Source: an uncultured SAR116 cluster alpha proteobacterium
GTDB taxonomy: Bacteria; Pseudomonadota; Alphaproteobacteria; Puniceispirillales; Marisalimonadaceae
Assembly: GCA_902558885.1 (NCBI GenBank)
Contig: CACEFQ010000010.1
Coordinates: 1-55,510 of the forward strand
Reading direction: 5' to 3'
DNA length: 55,510 bases
Every line of letters starts with the position of its first letter. Within the stretch, counting starts at the first letter, position 1. Positions 8,858-17,290 of the stretch are shown here, piece by piece. The position numbers were made by a program, and so were the translations under genes. Under the pieces are notes generated by a model. That model did not search any database. It saw only the letters and a program-made list of their open reading frames with translations, and was not told the origin of the DNA.

Positions 8858-10333
8858 TTATCTAATAATAAATGGATTCGAAACTGAAGTCTTTTCAGCA
8901 ATCCATATAGATTTTGTTTGTAAAAATTCCTTAATGGATTCTTGTCCACTTTCTCTACCTCTGCCCGATCTTTTATATCCGCCAAATGGAGACATAAAGC
9001 TAACAGCTCTGTATGTATTTACCCACACTGTACCTGCTCTCAAGGCATCAGAAGTTCTAAGGGCTCTTCCAATGTCATTAGTCCAAACACCTGCAGCTAA
9101 TCCAAAAATCACATCATTTCCAATTTTGATAGCTTCTTCTTCATCTTTAAAACGAATTATAGACAATACAGGTCCAAAAACTTCTTCTTGGGCAATTCTC
9201 ATATCATTATTGACATCAGTAAAAATTGTTGGTTCTACAAATCTATTACCTTTAACATCCTTACTAGAATATGCCTGACCACCTAAAAGACATTTTGCTC
9301 CTTCTGCTTTTGCGATATCAATATAGCTCATTATTTTTTCAAATTGTGGTTGAGTGGTTACGGGACCAACATGAGTATCTAAAGACATAGGGTCTCCAAT
9401 TTTTGCGTCACTTGCAACCTCAACAAGTTTTTCAACAAATTTTTCATATATTGAATCTTGAATTAAAAGACGAGATCCAGCAATACATGTTTGGCCTGTA
9501 GCAGCAAATATTCCTGAAATCACCCCCATTATAGCAGCTTCAAAATCAGCATCCTCGAAAACGATATTTGGTGATTTTCCACCTAATTCAAGAGATACTG
9601 GCATTATTTTTTTTGCAGCAGTTTCATAGATTTTTTGACCAGAAACGTCTGATCCAGTAAATGCAATCTTTGATACGTGTTTATGTTCAACTAATGGTTG
9701 CCCAACATCAACACCCATGCCTGTAATGCAATTTACAACTCCGTCAGGAAAACCTGCCTCTGATATTAATTTCATAAATTCCAAAGTGGATGCTGAAGTA
9801 AATTCTGATGGTTTAATTACAGCAGTATTTCCTGCTGCTAGAGCAGGAGCAAGTTTCCACGATAAAAGGAGTAAAGGTGAATTCCATGCTGTTATCATTC
9901 CAACAACACCAAATGGCTCATATTTAGTAAAATTAAATATGCCAGGTTTATCAGACGGTAATACGGACCCTTCTACTTTATCAGCTAGTCCTCCAAAATA
10001 TCTATACCACTCAGCAAGATATCTTGTTTGAGCACCCATTTCAGCTATAAGTTTTCCATTATCTTTAACTTCAATTTCACCTAATTTTTGAGCATCTCTT
10101 TCTACAAGCTCTGCTAGTTTTACTAGTAATTTTCCTCGCTCTGTTGGTTTTGTTTTTGACCAATTGTTTTCGAATACTTCTTTTGCAACTTTAACAGCTA
10201 CATCGACATCATGAGCATTACCTTTCGCAATTTCAGCCCACTTTTCACATGTGTATGGGTTCTCAGTTTCAAAATATTCACCATTATTTGGCAACATTTC
10301 TTTCCCGTTAACAAAATGGTTGTATTTTTTCAT
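8858..10333 (-). CDS. NAD(P)-dependent aldehyde dehydrogenase
   Basis: This 491-residue protein has the classic ALDH length and motifs: Rossmann segment FTGSDVSGQKIYE, LELGGKSPNIVF with the general-base Glu, GQTCIAGSR with the catalytic Cys, EEVFGPVLS, and the C-terminal PFGGYKRSGRGRESG. It oxidises an aldehyde to an acid. The GR-GRESG ending resembles betaine/aromatic/semialdehyde dehydrogenases, but specificity is not certain. It is on the same strand as the M20 hydrolase and diverges from the VOC gene across 300 bp. Confidence 0.92.
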   Translation of the reverse strand: MKKYNHFVNGKEMLPNNGEYFETENPYTCEKWAEIAKGNAHDVDVAVKVAKEVFENNWSKTKPTERGKLLVKLAELVERDAQKLGEIEVKDNGKLIAEMGAQTRYLAEWYRYFGGLADKVEGSVLPSDKPGIFNFTKYEPFGVVGMITAWNSPLLLLSWKLAPALAAGNTAVIKPSEFTSASTLEFMKLISEAGFPDGVVNCITGMGVDVGQPLVEHKHVSKIAFTGSDVSGQKIYETAAKKIMPVSLELGGKSPNIVFEDADFEAAIMGVISGIFAATGQTCIAGSRLLIQDSIYEKFVEKLVEVASDAKIGDPMSLDTHVGPVTTQPQFEKIMSYIDIAKAEGAKCLLGGQAYSSKDVKGNRFVEPTIFTDVNNDMRIAQEEVFGPVLSIIRFKDEEEAIKIGNDVIFGLAAGVWTNDIGRALRTSDALRAGTVWVNTYRAVSFMSPFGGYKRSGRGRESGQESIKEFLQTKSIWIAEKTSVSNPFIIR

Positions 10334-10633
10334 ATTGATTACCCCTAATTCGATTTGTTCAAATCATTTAATAATTATATATAAACATCATTTAAAATGT
10401 TGTTGAAACAAAATAATCTACAATTTTATTTATTACTTATTGTATTAGTTAATTTATTTCAAACAAAGGTTGAATTTGAAAATTACACAATTAAATGAAA
10501 ATTATGAATTTTATCTATGAAGCAATTATAAAACCACTTATCAAGTCACAAATTAAACTGTATTTTTTTTTATTGATTATTTTAGGGCTTCATCAATTTT
10601 TATTATTAATGAAAATTATTTAGAAGGAACAAA
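10334..10633. other. 300-bp divergent intergenic region
   Basis: This AT-rich stretch lies between the aldehyde dehydrogenase and VOC genes and must hold both promoters. I see no RNA gene and no strong hairpin. Its right half contains the small open frame listed at 10495-10623. Confidence 0.5.
10495..10623 (+). CDS. Candidate small membrane protein (42 codons)
   Basis: An ATG at 10495 (with a second in-frame ATG at 10504) opens a 42-codon frame that ends at TAG 10621-10623, only 10 bp before the VOC gene. The product would have a basic amphipathic start and a hydrophobic stretch (YFFLLIILGLHQFLLLMKII) long enough to cross the membrane. There is no good ribosome site, and AT-rich DNA readily yields such frames, so it may be chance or a leader. 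Confidence 0.22.
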   Translation: MKIMNFIYEAIIKPLIKSQIKLYFFLLIILGLHQFLLLMKII

Positions 10634-11170
10634 ATGAAGAGTATTATACAAGCTCAAGGTATACATCATATTACCTTAAATGGTGCAGATAAAAAAACCT
10701 CAATAGAATTTTGGCAAAATATACTTGGTATGAAATTTATATTTGAACAGCCAAATTTGGACGATCTTGATACAAATCATTTATACTTTGATTGTGGTGA
10801 TGGTACTACGGTCACAGTTTTTACAAATGAAAATTTAATACCTGACAAACAAAAAATTAAAAACGAATGTGGTGGTGTCCATCATGTTGCTTTTTGGGTA
10901 AGTCAAAGTACTATTCGTATAGCTGAAAAAAATTTGAATGAAAATGGATTTTCAAATACTGGAATTAAAGATAGAGGGTTTATGGATTCAATCTATTTTA
11001 GAGAACCATTAGGATTACTCATAGAACTTGCAAGTTATAAATTTGACCCACCAATTGGATTTTCTCATGCTAATGTATTAGAAAAAGCACATGAAATAAG
11101 AGTCAAAAGAAAAGCTTTAAATATTCAGGACGAGGATATAGCAGCTGCTATCAAAGCTTTAAGAAACTGA
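10634..11170 (+). CDS. VOC-superfamily (glyoxalase/extradiol dioxygenase fold) protein
   Basis: This 178-residue protein contains two beta-alpha-beta-beta-beta modules. The first starts with GIHHITLNGADKKTSIEFWQNILGMKF (metal His in HH), the second with GGVHHVAFWVSQ (second metal His), and the Glu in FREPLGLLIELASY is the usual third ligand. The fold binds a divalent metal and serves glyoxalase I, ring-cleaving dioxygenases and epimerases. An AGAAGGA site precedes the ATG. The substrate is unknown. Confidence 0.85.
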   Translation: MKSIIQAQGIHHITLNGADKKTSIEFWQNILGMKFIFEQPNLDDLDTNHLYFDCGDGTTVTVFTNENLIPDKQKIKNECGGVHHVAFWVSQSTIRIAEKNLNENGFSNTGIKDRGFMDSIYFREPLGLLIELASYKFDPPIGFSHANVLEKAHEIRVKRKALNIQDEDIAAAIKALRN

Positions 11171-11209
11171 TAACTAAAAACATTTTGGTTTATTAATTAA
11201 AATTATAAA

Positions 11210-11623
11210 TTAATGTTGAGGTCTAACTGTAGGTAATTTTGCATCAATCCATGATGTTATTCCATCTTTAGCATTATAAATTACATTATCTAATTTTCTA
11301 TCCATCATTTCAGCTATTATCCTAGTCCTTCTTCCAGTCCTACATATTAAAATAATGGGTTTACCTTTATTAATTTTTAGAAGTAATTTTTTATACCACT
11401 TATCGAAATTATAATTTCCATTTTCATCAAAAAAAGTAAGCAAAATACTTCTTGGAACAACACCTGTTTGCTTCCATTCCGAAACTCTTCTAACATCTAC
11501 TATTGGTACATTTATTTTAGATAGTTCTTTTATTTGCCCGTTATTTATATTGATAATATCGGCAAATGCAAACTTTGTAATGAACAAAAAGAAAAATAAT
11601 TTTATACAAAATCTATATGACAT
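11210..11623 (-). CDS. Exported rhodanese-domain protein
   Basis: This 137-residue protein starts with a signal peptide (KLFFFLFITKFAFA) followed by one rhodanese domain. The active-site loop reads CRTGRRT, with the sulfur-accepting Cys intact and an Arg-rich loop. VDVRRVSEWKQTG is the conserved Cdc25/rhodanese entry motif. A periplasmic single-domain sulfurtransferase is the simplest reading. The insertion DENGNYNFDKWYKKLL is typical of secreted bacterial versions that handle thiosulfate or persulfide. Confidence 0.85.
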   Translation of the reverse strand: MSYRFCIKLFFFLFITKFAFADIININNGQIKELSKINVPIVDVRRVSEWKQTGVVPRSILLTFFDENGNYNFDKWYKKLLLKINKGKPIILICRTGRRTRIIAEMMDRKLDNVIYNAKDGITSWIDAKLPTVRPQH

Positions 11624-11762
11624 TATGAATTACCTTTTTATTTCGACAACTAAATGACAAATAAGAAATCAATAATTAAAATCAAGTATGTTAATTGATT
11701 TACTCGAATTTTTTTCATATTAATTTTATCGAAATAACTTTCATATTTTTTTTGAATTTTTT

Positions 11763-12572
11763 TTATTTCTTCAATTCTTTTAAAAAATGCTCAATTTTAT
11801 CGTAAATATTAAATTCATAAAGATTGTTGTGACCTGCATCACTAATAAAGATAGCTTTTTTGGGCTCTGGTGCAGATTTAAAAACTTTTTTACCAAAATT
11901 TATACTAATTACATCATCCTTTTCACCATGAATGATTAGTAATGGTGATTTAATTTTTTTTATCATACTGAATATATCAAAGCGATCTAACACAAGTAAT
12001 TTAGCTGGAAGGTACCAATAATGACGAGATGCAACATCAGCAATTGATGTGTAAGGAGCTTCTAGGATTATTGCTTTAAATGTGTCTTGTGTAGAAAGTT
12101 TTACAGCCAAACCACATCCTAAAGACTCTCCATATAAAATAGTTTTTTCTTTAGGTATATTTTGTTCAGATAAAAAGTTTAAAGCTGCTTTACTATCTTT
12201 ATACAAACCACTTTCTGATGGTTTTCCTGAATTTTCTCCATAACCTCTATATTCAAGTAATAATAAACCGTAGCCTTCTTCCAAAAAAGCTCTAAATTTT
12301 TCTACTCTATGACCTATGTGTCCAGCATTACCATGAAATACCACTATTGTTTTTTGTTTTATAGTATTTGGTTTTCTAAACAAAGAGCTAAGAACTAATC
12401 CGTCTGAGGTAATCAAATTAACTTTTTTTAATCCTGTATTAGAATAAAAAAAGGGATCAAGTTTTTCTTTTGAAGGTAAGTATAATAGTGATCTTTGAAA
12501 GACAAACATAACAAGAATGACTAATAGATAAATACCAATTCCGTAAATCATAATTGATGCAATTTTTGTCAT
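11763..12572 (-). CDS. Membrane-anchored alpha/beta hydrolase (BEM46/YfhR-like)
   Basis: This 269-residue protein begins with one membrane anchor (about 8-27) and continues as an alpha/beta hydrolase. The oxyanion segment is VVFHGNAGHIGHR, the nucleophile elbow GESLGCG, the acid Asp lies in HGEKDDVIS and the catalytic His in DAGHNN. The FHGNAG and YGESLG motifs are those of the BEM46/ABHD13-like group, usually held at the membrane and of uncertain esterase or lipase substrate. Confidence 0.88.
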   Translation of the reverse strand: MTKIASIMIYGIGIYLLVILVMFVFQRSLLYLPSKEKLDPFFYSNTGLKKVNLITSDGLVLSSLFRKPNTIKQKTIVVFHGNAGHIGHRVEKFRAFLEEGYGLLLLEYRGYGENSGKPSESGLYKDSKAALNFLSEQNIPKEKTILYGESLGCGLAVKLSTQDTFKAIILEAPYTSIADVASRHYWYLPAKLLVLDRFDIFSMIKKIKSPLLIIHGEKDDVISINFGKKVFKSAPEPKKAIFISDAGHNNLYEFNIYDKIEHFLKELKK

Positions 12573-12671
12573 TAAATACCAATACTAAAACTAAATATAA
12601 AAATTTATTTTAATTAAAAAATAATTAAAAAAATAAACTTATTCTTAAACAACTTTGATTATTAAAATTTT

Positions 12672-13070
12672 TTAACGTTTGCCTTTCCCAATATGAGCAA
12701 CACCTTCAATTTCTACATAAATATTAGGTTCAGCTAGTTTTGAAACTTCTACTAAAGAACAAGCAGGAAAATTTCCTTCAAAAAATTCAGCTCTAGCCTT
12801 CCAAACTTCTTTGTTGTTCTGTATTCGGGTCACAAAAATAGTAAGTTTGGTAAAGTCTGCCATTTTTCCTCCTGCAGCCTCAATCAAAGCTTTAAATTTT
12901 TCGAATATTATTTTGGATTGTTCATATTCATCTAATCCGTTGATAGTCACTCCATCTTCATCTCTTGATGTTAATCCAGAAATGTAGGCAATACCATCAC
13001 ACACAATACAGTTAGACCACAATTTAGGTGCTGGTTCTGTTACTTTTGGACTAGTGTAACGAGTAATCAT
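12672..13070 (-). CDS. RidA/YjgF/UK114-family protein
   Basis: This 132-residue protein has the full RidA fold length and ends in the family-like EVSKLAEPNIYVEIEGVAHIGK. RidA proteins hydrolyse reactive enamine or imine intermediates, and divergent groups sit in catabolic operons. The canonical substrate-binding Arg in the motif C-x-R-V appears replaced (SLVEVSKLAEPNIYVEIE), so this is likely a RidA subgroup member without the standard deaminase residue set. It follows the CMD gene on the same strand after 32 bp. Confidence 0.85.
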   Translation of the reverse strand: MITRYTSPKVTEPAPKLWSNCIVCDGIAYISGLTSRDEDGVTINGLDEYEQSKIIFEKFKALIEAAGGKMADFTKLTIFVTRIQNNKEVWKARAEFFEGNFPACSLVEVSKLAEPNIYVEIEGVAHIGKGKR

Positions 13071-13102
13071 TTTAAAATCCTTTCATTTATTAAAAAAATT
13101 AT

Positions 13103-13510
13103 TTAATTACTCTCGTGATTAAATTCTTTGTCTATTGGAACTTTTATTCCATTAAGTAAATGGTTTGTTCTTCCAGCAAGGGATACAATTGATAAAAACT
13201 CAGCATATTGTTTTTCTGTCATTCCTTTGGATTTTGCTGCAGCAGTATGAGAATGTATACAATATTCACAGCTATTAGCGATAGAAACAGCTATGTATAT
13301 TAGTTCTTTGGTAATAGGATCGAGATGACTACGTTTTGTCATTATTTCTTTTACATCACGCCATGTGCTTTCAAGAAGATCCGGATCAAATGCAAGATAG
13401 TGCCATAAATTATTTATAAAATCACTTTTACGTGTAGCACGAATATCTTCAAATACACTTTTAACGCGAGGATTTTTCTCTGGGTTTTGAGGTCGTGGTA
13501 TAGTTGACAT
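13103..13510 (-). CDS. Carboxymuconolactone decarboxylase/AhpD-like protein
   Basis: This is a 135-residue all-helical CMD-domain protein with the redox motif C-E-Y-C followed by IHSHTAAA, matching the AhpD-type CxxC-xxxH active site. AhpD members act as alkylhydroperoxidase partners. Others are gamma-carboxymuconolactone decarboxylases, which lack the CxxC. The CxxC favours a thiol peroxidase-like role. It appears to be the first gene of a two-gene unit with the RidA gene. Confidence 0.88.
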   Translation of the reverse strand: MSTIPRPQNPEKNPRVKSVFEDIRATRKSDFINNLWHYLAFDPDLLESTWRDVKEIMTKRSHLDPITKELIYIAVSIANSCEYCIHSHTAAAKSKGMTEKQYAEFLSIVSLAGRTNHLLNGIKVPIDKEFNHESN

Positions 13511-14030
13511 TAGATGACCTTTCTTTGAAATATTTTTATTAATTTAACATTTTGAGTTATGTGTAACAAGTTTATGCTTATTCAAATAGTGATATTAAAT
13601 AAATAAAAAAAATTTCAATGAATAATTTGATAGCACGTGTTTTAAGAAAAAAGGATATTTTTAAATAAGCTGATATTTTTACTTATTATATTTATTCGTA
13701 TTAAAAAAATACTAAATATGTAACATTCTAATTATGAACATATTCAACTTTTATAAATTAAAATTACCTATAACTCAAGCACCTATGGCTGGAGGTTTTA
13801 ACACACCAGAATTAGCTAGTGTTGTAGCTAATTTAGGAGGAGTTGGAAGTTTTGGTTTTAGTTTTACTAGCCCTGAAAAAACAAATAAAGATTTTTGACG
13901 TATTTTTTCAATAACATTTTTTTAGAAATGTATAATTAATACAAATACTAAATTATTATAATTTTAGTAATTTAAATCATGATTATAATAGAATAATATA
14001 AACTTTTACTTACATTTTGATGGGAATAAT
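13511..14030. other. 520-bp low-density region holding only a gene remnant
   Basis: This stretch between the CMD gene and the Gfo/Idh gene holds no intact gene. It contains the 54-codon nitronate monooxygenase remnant at 13734-13898 and otherwise AT-rich sequence that must include promoters for the flanking divergent genes. I see no RNA gene or strong hairpin. Confidence 0.6.
13734..13898 (+). pseudogene. N-terminal remnant of a nitronate monooxygenase (2-nitropropane dioxygenase)
   Basis: An ATG-started frame of 54 codons encodes the start of a nitronate monooxygenase: LPITQAPMAGG, then NTPELASVVANLGGVGSFG, which is the first FMN-binding strand and helix of this TIM-barrel family. Family members have about 320-370 residues. 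Here a TGA follows SPEKTNKDF, and none of the three forward frames downstream continues the family before the next gene. This is a decayed or deletion-truncated gene, not a full enzyme. Confidence 0.75.
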
Positions 14031-14990
14031 ATGTCAGAAAATGTTGCTATTATCGGTCTAGGTATAATGGGCACACGTATGCTAAAATATATGAGAATAC
14101 ACGAAGAATTTAATCCTAATTATCTATGGGATCCAAACCCAATTGCTTGTGAAAATGCCATTAAACAAGATGGTAGATCCCAAATTATGAAGAATGTTGA
14201 TGATGCTATAGATAAGGCTGATTTAGTTTATCTAGCATGTCCTCCTACTGTAAGGGAAATGTATGCTATGAAAACAGTAAAGATGGGTAAAGCTCTTTTC
14301 TTAGAAAAACCATTTGGCATAAATGTTCATGATAGTAAAAAACTCATAGAAAAACTCAAAAATTATGATGTTCCTATTGCTGTAAATTTCACTCAAGCTT
14401 CAGGTGTTGCTCTAGCAGATTTATTAGAAAGTAAAAAAAATGGTGAAATGGGAGAGATGCTTGGTGTTGATATAATAGTTACTTATCCTTTTTGGCCTCG
14501 TCAATGGCAAAAAGAAGCAGATTGGCTTCGGTTTAAAAAAGAGGGTGGTATGACTAGAGAGGTAATATCTCATTTTATTTTTTTTACCGAACGTGTATTA
14601 GGTCCTCTTAAAGTGATCTGGGCAAAGACAACCTATCCAAAAGATCCAGTGTTATGTGAAACTGCTGTTCTTGCTAAACTAGAAAACAAGGATGGTTTGC
14701 CAGTTAATATATTTGCAAGTGTTGGAGGCATGCAACCTGATCGACAGGAATTTACGGTTAAGGGATCTAAAGCAAGTAGAAAAGTCGCTGAATTTTATAA
14801 AGATTCAATATTTACAGGCGATACCTTTATTCCTCTCAGGGAAGAACCTGAAGACCCTAGAGCAGTAAGTTTGAAGGCACAACTTGACAATTTAGTTCTA
14901 AAATTAAATTATAAACCCAATAGTCTAGCTACGATTGATGAGGCTTTCAGGGTGCAAAAATTAGTAGAGGAAATATTATCAAAAACTTGA
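14031..14990 (+). CDS. Gfo/Idh/MocA-like NAD(P)-dependent oxidoreductase
   Basis: This 319-residue protein has an N-terminal Rossmann domain (VAIIGLGIMGTRML) and the Gfo/Idh signature EKPFGIN at about 99-105, where the Lys is catalytic. The C-terminal half is the alpha/beta substrate-binding domain, with HFIFF providing the candidate catalytic His region. These enzymes oxidise or reduce sugars, inositols or sugar acids. The substrate is not determined. A small unknown gene follows 30 bp downstream. Confidence 0.85.
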   Translation: MSENVAIIGLGIMGTRMLKYMRIHEEFNPNYLWDPNPIACENAIKQDGRSQIMKNVDDAIDKADLVYLACPPTVREMYAMKTVKMGKALFLEKPFGINVHDSKKLIEKLKNYDVPIAVNFTQASGVALADLLESKKNGEMGEMLGVDIIVTYPFWPRQWQKEADWLRFKKEGGMTREVISHFIFFTERVLGPLKVIWAKTTYPKDPVLCETAVLAKLENKDGLPVNIFASVGGMQPDRQEFTVKGSKASRKVAEFYKDSIFTGDTFIPLREEPEDPRAVSLKAQLDNLVLKLNYKPNSLATIDEAFRVQKLVEEILSKT

Positions 14991-15020
14991 TCAGTTAAAA
15001 CATATTCAAAATAAGGTTGA

Positions 15021-15251
15021 ATGATGGAACATGAAATGAAAGAAAGTTTACCTAAGTCATGGGATAAGACTAAACGTGTTTATGAGATTTTATACTCTAA
15101 CGGTAAAAAGGAAATTTGGAAAAATATTACTGCACGTGAGTGTCTTACAAAGTATGAAAACATGAACCCATTTGGAAATGGATTAAAATTAAGAGAAATA
15201 AACGGAAAAGAGTTACAATTACTGATGGTAATGGAAAGTGAAAAAAAATAG
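15021..15251 (+). CDS. Small hypothetical protein
   Basis: This is a 76-residue charged protein without signal peptide or membrane segment. It contains KRVYEILYSNGKKEIWKNITA and an Asn-Pro-rich turn (NMNPFGNGLKL). Two ATG codons in tandem (15021 and 15024) follow AAGGTT, so either could start translation. It is probably co-transcribed with the oxidoreductase. I do not recognise the family. Confidence 0.6.
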   Translation: MMEHEMKESLPKSWDKTKRVYEILYSNGKKEIWKNITARECLTKYENMNPFGNGLKLREINGKELQLLMVMESEKK

Positions 15252-15308
15252 ATTAGTAAACTAGCAAAAATCAATTTCTCTTAAGCTATTATACAAATTA
15301 CTATTGGC

Positions 15309-15389
15309 TTATATATAATCCCTAAGAATAAATAATCCCCAGCATAATAAAGCACACCAAATTAGAACTCTTTTTTGTTTATGTGACAT
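15309..15389 (-). CDS. Candidate 26-residue membrane microprotein
   Basis: An ATG on the minus strand encodes a basic start (MSHKQKR), a single hydrophobic span (VLIWCALLCWGLFIL) and a short RDYI tail. The layout follows the positive-inside rule for a one-pass small membrane protein. No clear ribosome site is seen and the frame is short, so this could be chance. It lies in an otherwise empty 183-bp gap. Confidence 0.2.
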   Translation of the reverse strand: MSHKQKRVLIWCALLCWGLFILRDYI

Positions 15390-15434
15390 ATGATAAAGTT
15401 AAACTATTAAAACTTCTAAAACAATGTAGATGAT

Positions 15435-15851
15435 ATGAAAAAAATATTTTTAATTATTTTAATAATTTTTTCAAATCCTGCAATCAGTAATGAAGAAGTG
15501 TTTAATTGCTCTTCTAAAGTTGGTTTGGGTCTTGATTTGCTTGATAATATTTACTCTTATAAAGATCAGGGAATCGAGGAAAACTTTAAGATAAAATTAA
15601 ATGCCAAAGAAATTGTTTATGTATCAGGAAAATTCAAAAGAAACTATAAAATAATTAGTAAAAGAAATAAACCTAATGGAAGTGTGATATTAGTATCTTA
15701 TTACATTAATAAAGATTACTTTGGTGGATACATGCTTACCCTATCAATTAATTATAAAAGTAAAGAATATTTATACTCATCTGCAATGATGGGTGCAGGT
15801 GAAATTCTAGAAGGCCCAGTTGGTAGCCGTGGTAATTGTAATAAATTTTAG
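15435..15851 (+). CDS. Exported hypothetical protein
   Basis: This 138-residue protein has a clear signal peptide (KKIFLIILIIFSNPAIS) and a beta-rich mature part with two Cys (near the mature N-terminus and in the C-terminal RGNCNKF) that could form a disulfide. The family is not recognised. It ends 14 bp before the left att-like sequence and is therefore the last chromosomal gene before the island. Confidence 0.65.
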   Translation: MKKIFLIILIIFSNPAISNEEVFNCSSKVGLGLDLLDNIYSYKDQGIEENFKIKLNAKEIVYVSGKFKRNYKIISKRNKPNGSVILVSYYINKDYFGGYMLTLSINYKSKEYLYSSAMMGAGEILEGPVGSRGNCNKF

Positions 15852-15864
15852 AGAATTTCAAGTG

Positions 15865-15876
15865 ATGGCGGAGGGA
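15865..15876. repeat. Left attachment site (copy of tRNA-Ser 3' end)
   Basis: The 12 bases ATGGCGGAGGGA are identical, in the same orientation, to 33683-33694, which cover the 3' end of tRNA-Ser(GCT) with its CCA. A short tRNA 3'-end repeat at the far border of an integrase-bearing segment is the standard mark of site-specific integration. The core continues into a GGAGG-GAA-CCTCC inverted repeat at 15870-15882. Confidence 0.75.
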
Positions 15877-15939
15877 ACCTCCTCGTTATTTCAATTTAAT
15901 CATCTGATTTATTTAGATATTATATACTTATAGTTTTTC

Positions 15940-15963
15940 AGTCTACAATTTAGTCTACAATTT
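15940..15963. promoter_or_regulatory. Tandem 12-bp integrase arm-site candidates, copy 1
   Basis: Two perfect copies of AGTCTACAATTT stand head-to-tail, 74 bp from the core repeat start at 15866. The same pair recurs at 27025-27048 and, diverged, at 33551-33574 before the integrase. Tandem short direct repeats near att cores are typical arm-type binding sites of tyrosine recombinases. Confidence 0.6.
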
Positions 15964-16003
15964 AAATATGTGTGATATCATATAACATTTTATGAGTTAA
16001 GGT

Positions 16004-16810
16004 ATGTCAGACCTACAAAAGGCGGTAGACGCAATAATTGAGAATGATTTTAAAAGGGCAATTAAATTATTGTTACCATTGTCAAAAAATGGAAATGCAA
16101 GTGCTCAATTTTATATAGGGTCTCTTTATTTTAATGGATTAGGTGTTATTGCAAATGAAAAAGAAGCAGATAAACTGCATTTAAGTTCAATAAAAATATT
16201 GAAAGAACAAGCAGAAAACAGCAATAAGGAAGCTATCTCTATATTAGGTAGAATACTTGCTGATGGAGTACAAATAAAAAATACAAATTTTCTAGAAGAG
16301 CTAAAATGGTTAAAATTAGCTTCTTCATATGGATGTCGTGAAGCTTCATTTATATTAGGCAACATCTATAATACTGGACATAAAATAAATAACACAAATG
16401 AAAGTGATTTTTTTCCAATCATAAATAAAAAGGAAGCTTTTAAATGGTTCAAAATTTCTGCTGAACAAGGTATGGCTTTTGGAATGATTAATGTCGCAAG
16501 TTTTTTTAGACTTGGTACGGGCGTAGATCAAGATTTAAAAGAAGCGTTTAAGTGGTATAATATTGCCGTCTTGAGCTACAAAAAAATGGTTAATTATAGA
16601 TTTGCTGAAATTTGGGAATATGAGGTAATACCAGGTATTAAAGATCATATAAGAGAAATAAAAAGAACACTACAATCTACTGATATTTTTGAAATAGTAA
16701 GAATTGCTAATGAATATGTTCGTCAGAAAACAGGTGAAGGTGTCTTAAACTATTCTAACAAAGATGATTTAGACAAGTTTCTTGAGTTTTTAGATAATAT
16801 TGGTGAATAA
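16004..16810 (+). CDS. Sel1-like repeat protein
   Basis: This 268-residue cytosolic protein is built of Sel1-like (TPR-related) helix pairs. Recognisable units are ASAQFYIGSLYFNGLGV, EAISILGRILADGV, EASFILGNIYNTGH and FGMINVASFFRLGTGVDQDLKEAFKWYNIAV. Such repeats bind other proteins and often accompany signalling or effector modules. The C-terminal 70 residues are helical and unassigned. It is the first gene inside the left element. Confidence 0.85.
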   Translation: MSDLQKAVDAIIENDFKRAIKLLLPLSKNGNASAQFYIGSLYFNGLGVIANEKEADKLHLSSIKILKEQAENSNKEAISILGRILADGVQIKNTNFLEELKWLKLASSYGCREASFILGNIYNTGHKINNTNESDFFPIINKKEAFKWFKISAEQGMAFGMINVASFFRLGTGVDQDLKEAFKWYNIAVLSYKKMVNYRFAEIWEYEVIPGIKDHIREIKRTLQSTDIFEIVRIANEYVRQKTGEGVLNYSNKDDLDKFLEFLDNIGE

Positions 16811-16927
16811 CAATAAGTAATAAGAATAATTTTTACATAAATGTTATAACTATTTATAAGAAATATTTGTTGATGAATTTTAGAAAAGTTTCAAAGCAAG
16901 AGAACTACAAATATAATTAAAAAAATA

Positions 16928-17281
16928 TTAGAAATACCAAAACCCCCACAAAAGTCCAAATATATAAAACAAAATTACAGGACCTATTAAAGCAATAATT
17001 AATTTAATTCTTATAGGTAAAAAACCTACTATAAAAGCTCCTATAAAAATTTCAATTATGGTTAATACTGTATAAGTTATATTATAATTTATTAGAGTTG
17101 TTAAAGGCGCTAACACTCCTGATAAAACTGTAAATGACAATGTCATGCTCCCCCAAGAGCTGTATATCCATAATGGATAAGATGATGTGTTATGAGGAGC
17201 ACGTCTTTGAATATAGGATGCGTTGCCAGCTATTAATCCAATTACCAAATGGACTATAACGAAGAAAGGTTCAATATTCAT
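16928..17281 (-). CDS. Small integral membrane protein (last gene of TerY-P operon)
   Basis: This 117-residue protein has about four hydrophobic helices separated by a short polar loop (IQRRAPHNTSSYP). No conserved catalytic motif is recognised. It starts 9 bp after the end of the 255-residue membrane protein, so the two are surely co-transcribed and may form a complex. Family unknown. Confidence 0.65.
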   Translation of the reverse strand: MNIEPFFVIVHLVIGLIAGNASYIQRRAPHNTSSYPLWIYSSWGSMTLSFTVLSGVLAPLTTLINYNITYTVLTIIEIFIGAFIVGFLPIRIKLIIALIGPVILFYIFGLLWGFWYF

Positions 17282-17290
17282 ATTTTTCTA

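Larger units (their letters stand above)
15863..15965. repeat. 103-bp island-end repeat, copy 1
   Basis: This segment aligns without gaps to 26948-27050 at an offset of 11,085 bp. The shared parts are the core with AACCTCCTCGTTATT, the ATCTGATTTA block, and the final pair of tandem AGTCTACAATTT units. Divergence is concentrated in the AT-rich middle. It looks like one end of an integrative element (core site plus integrase arm sites). Confidence 0.8.

Noticed and set aside
15865-15890. A partial tRNA gene at the left att site
   Set aside because: Only 12 bp match the tRNA 3' end. No T-arm or anticodon arm follows, so it is an attachment-site copy, not a tRNA.
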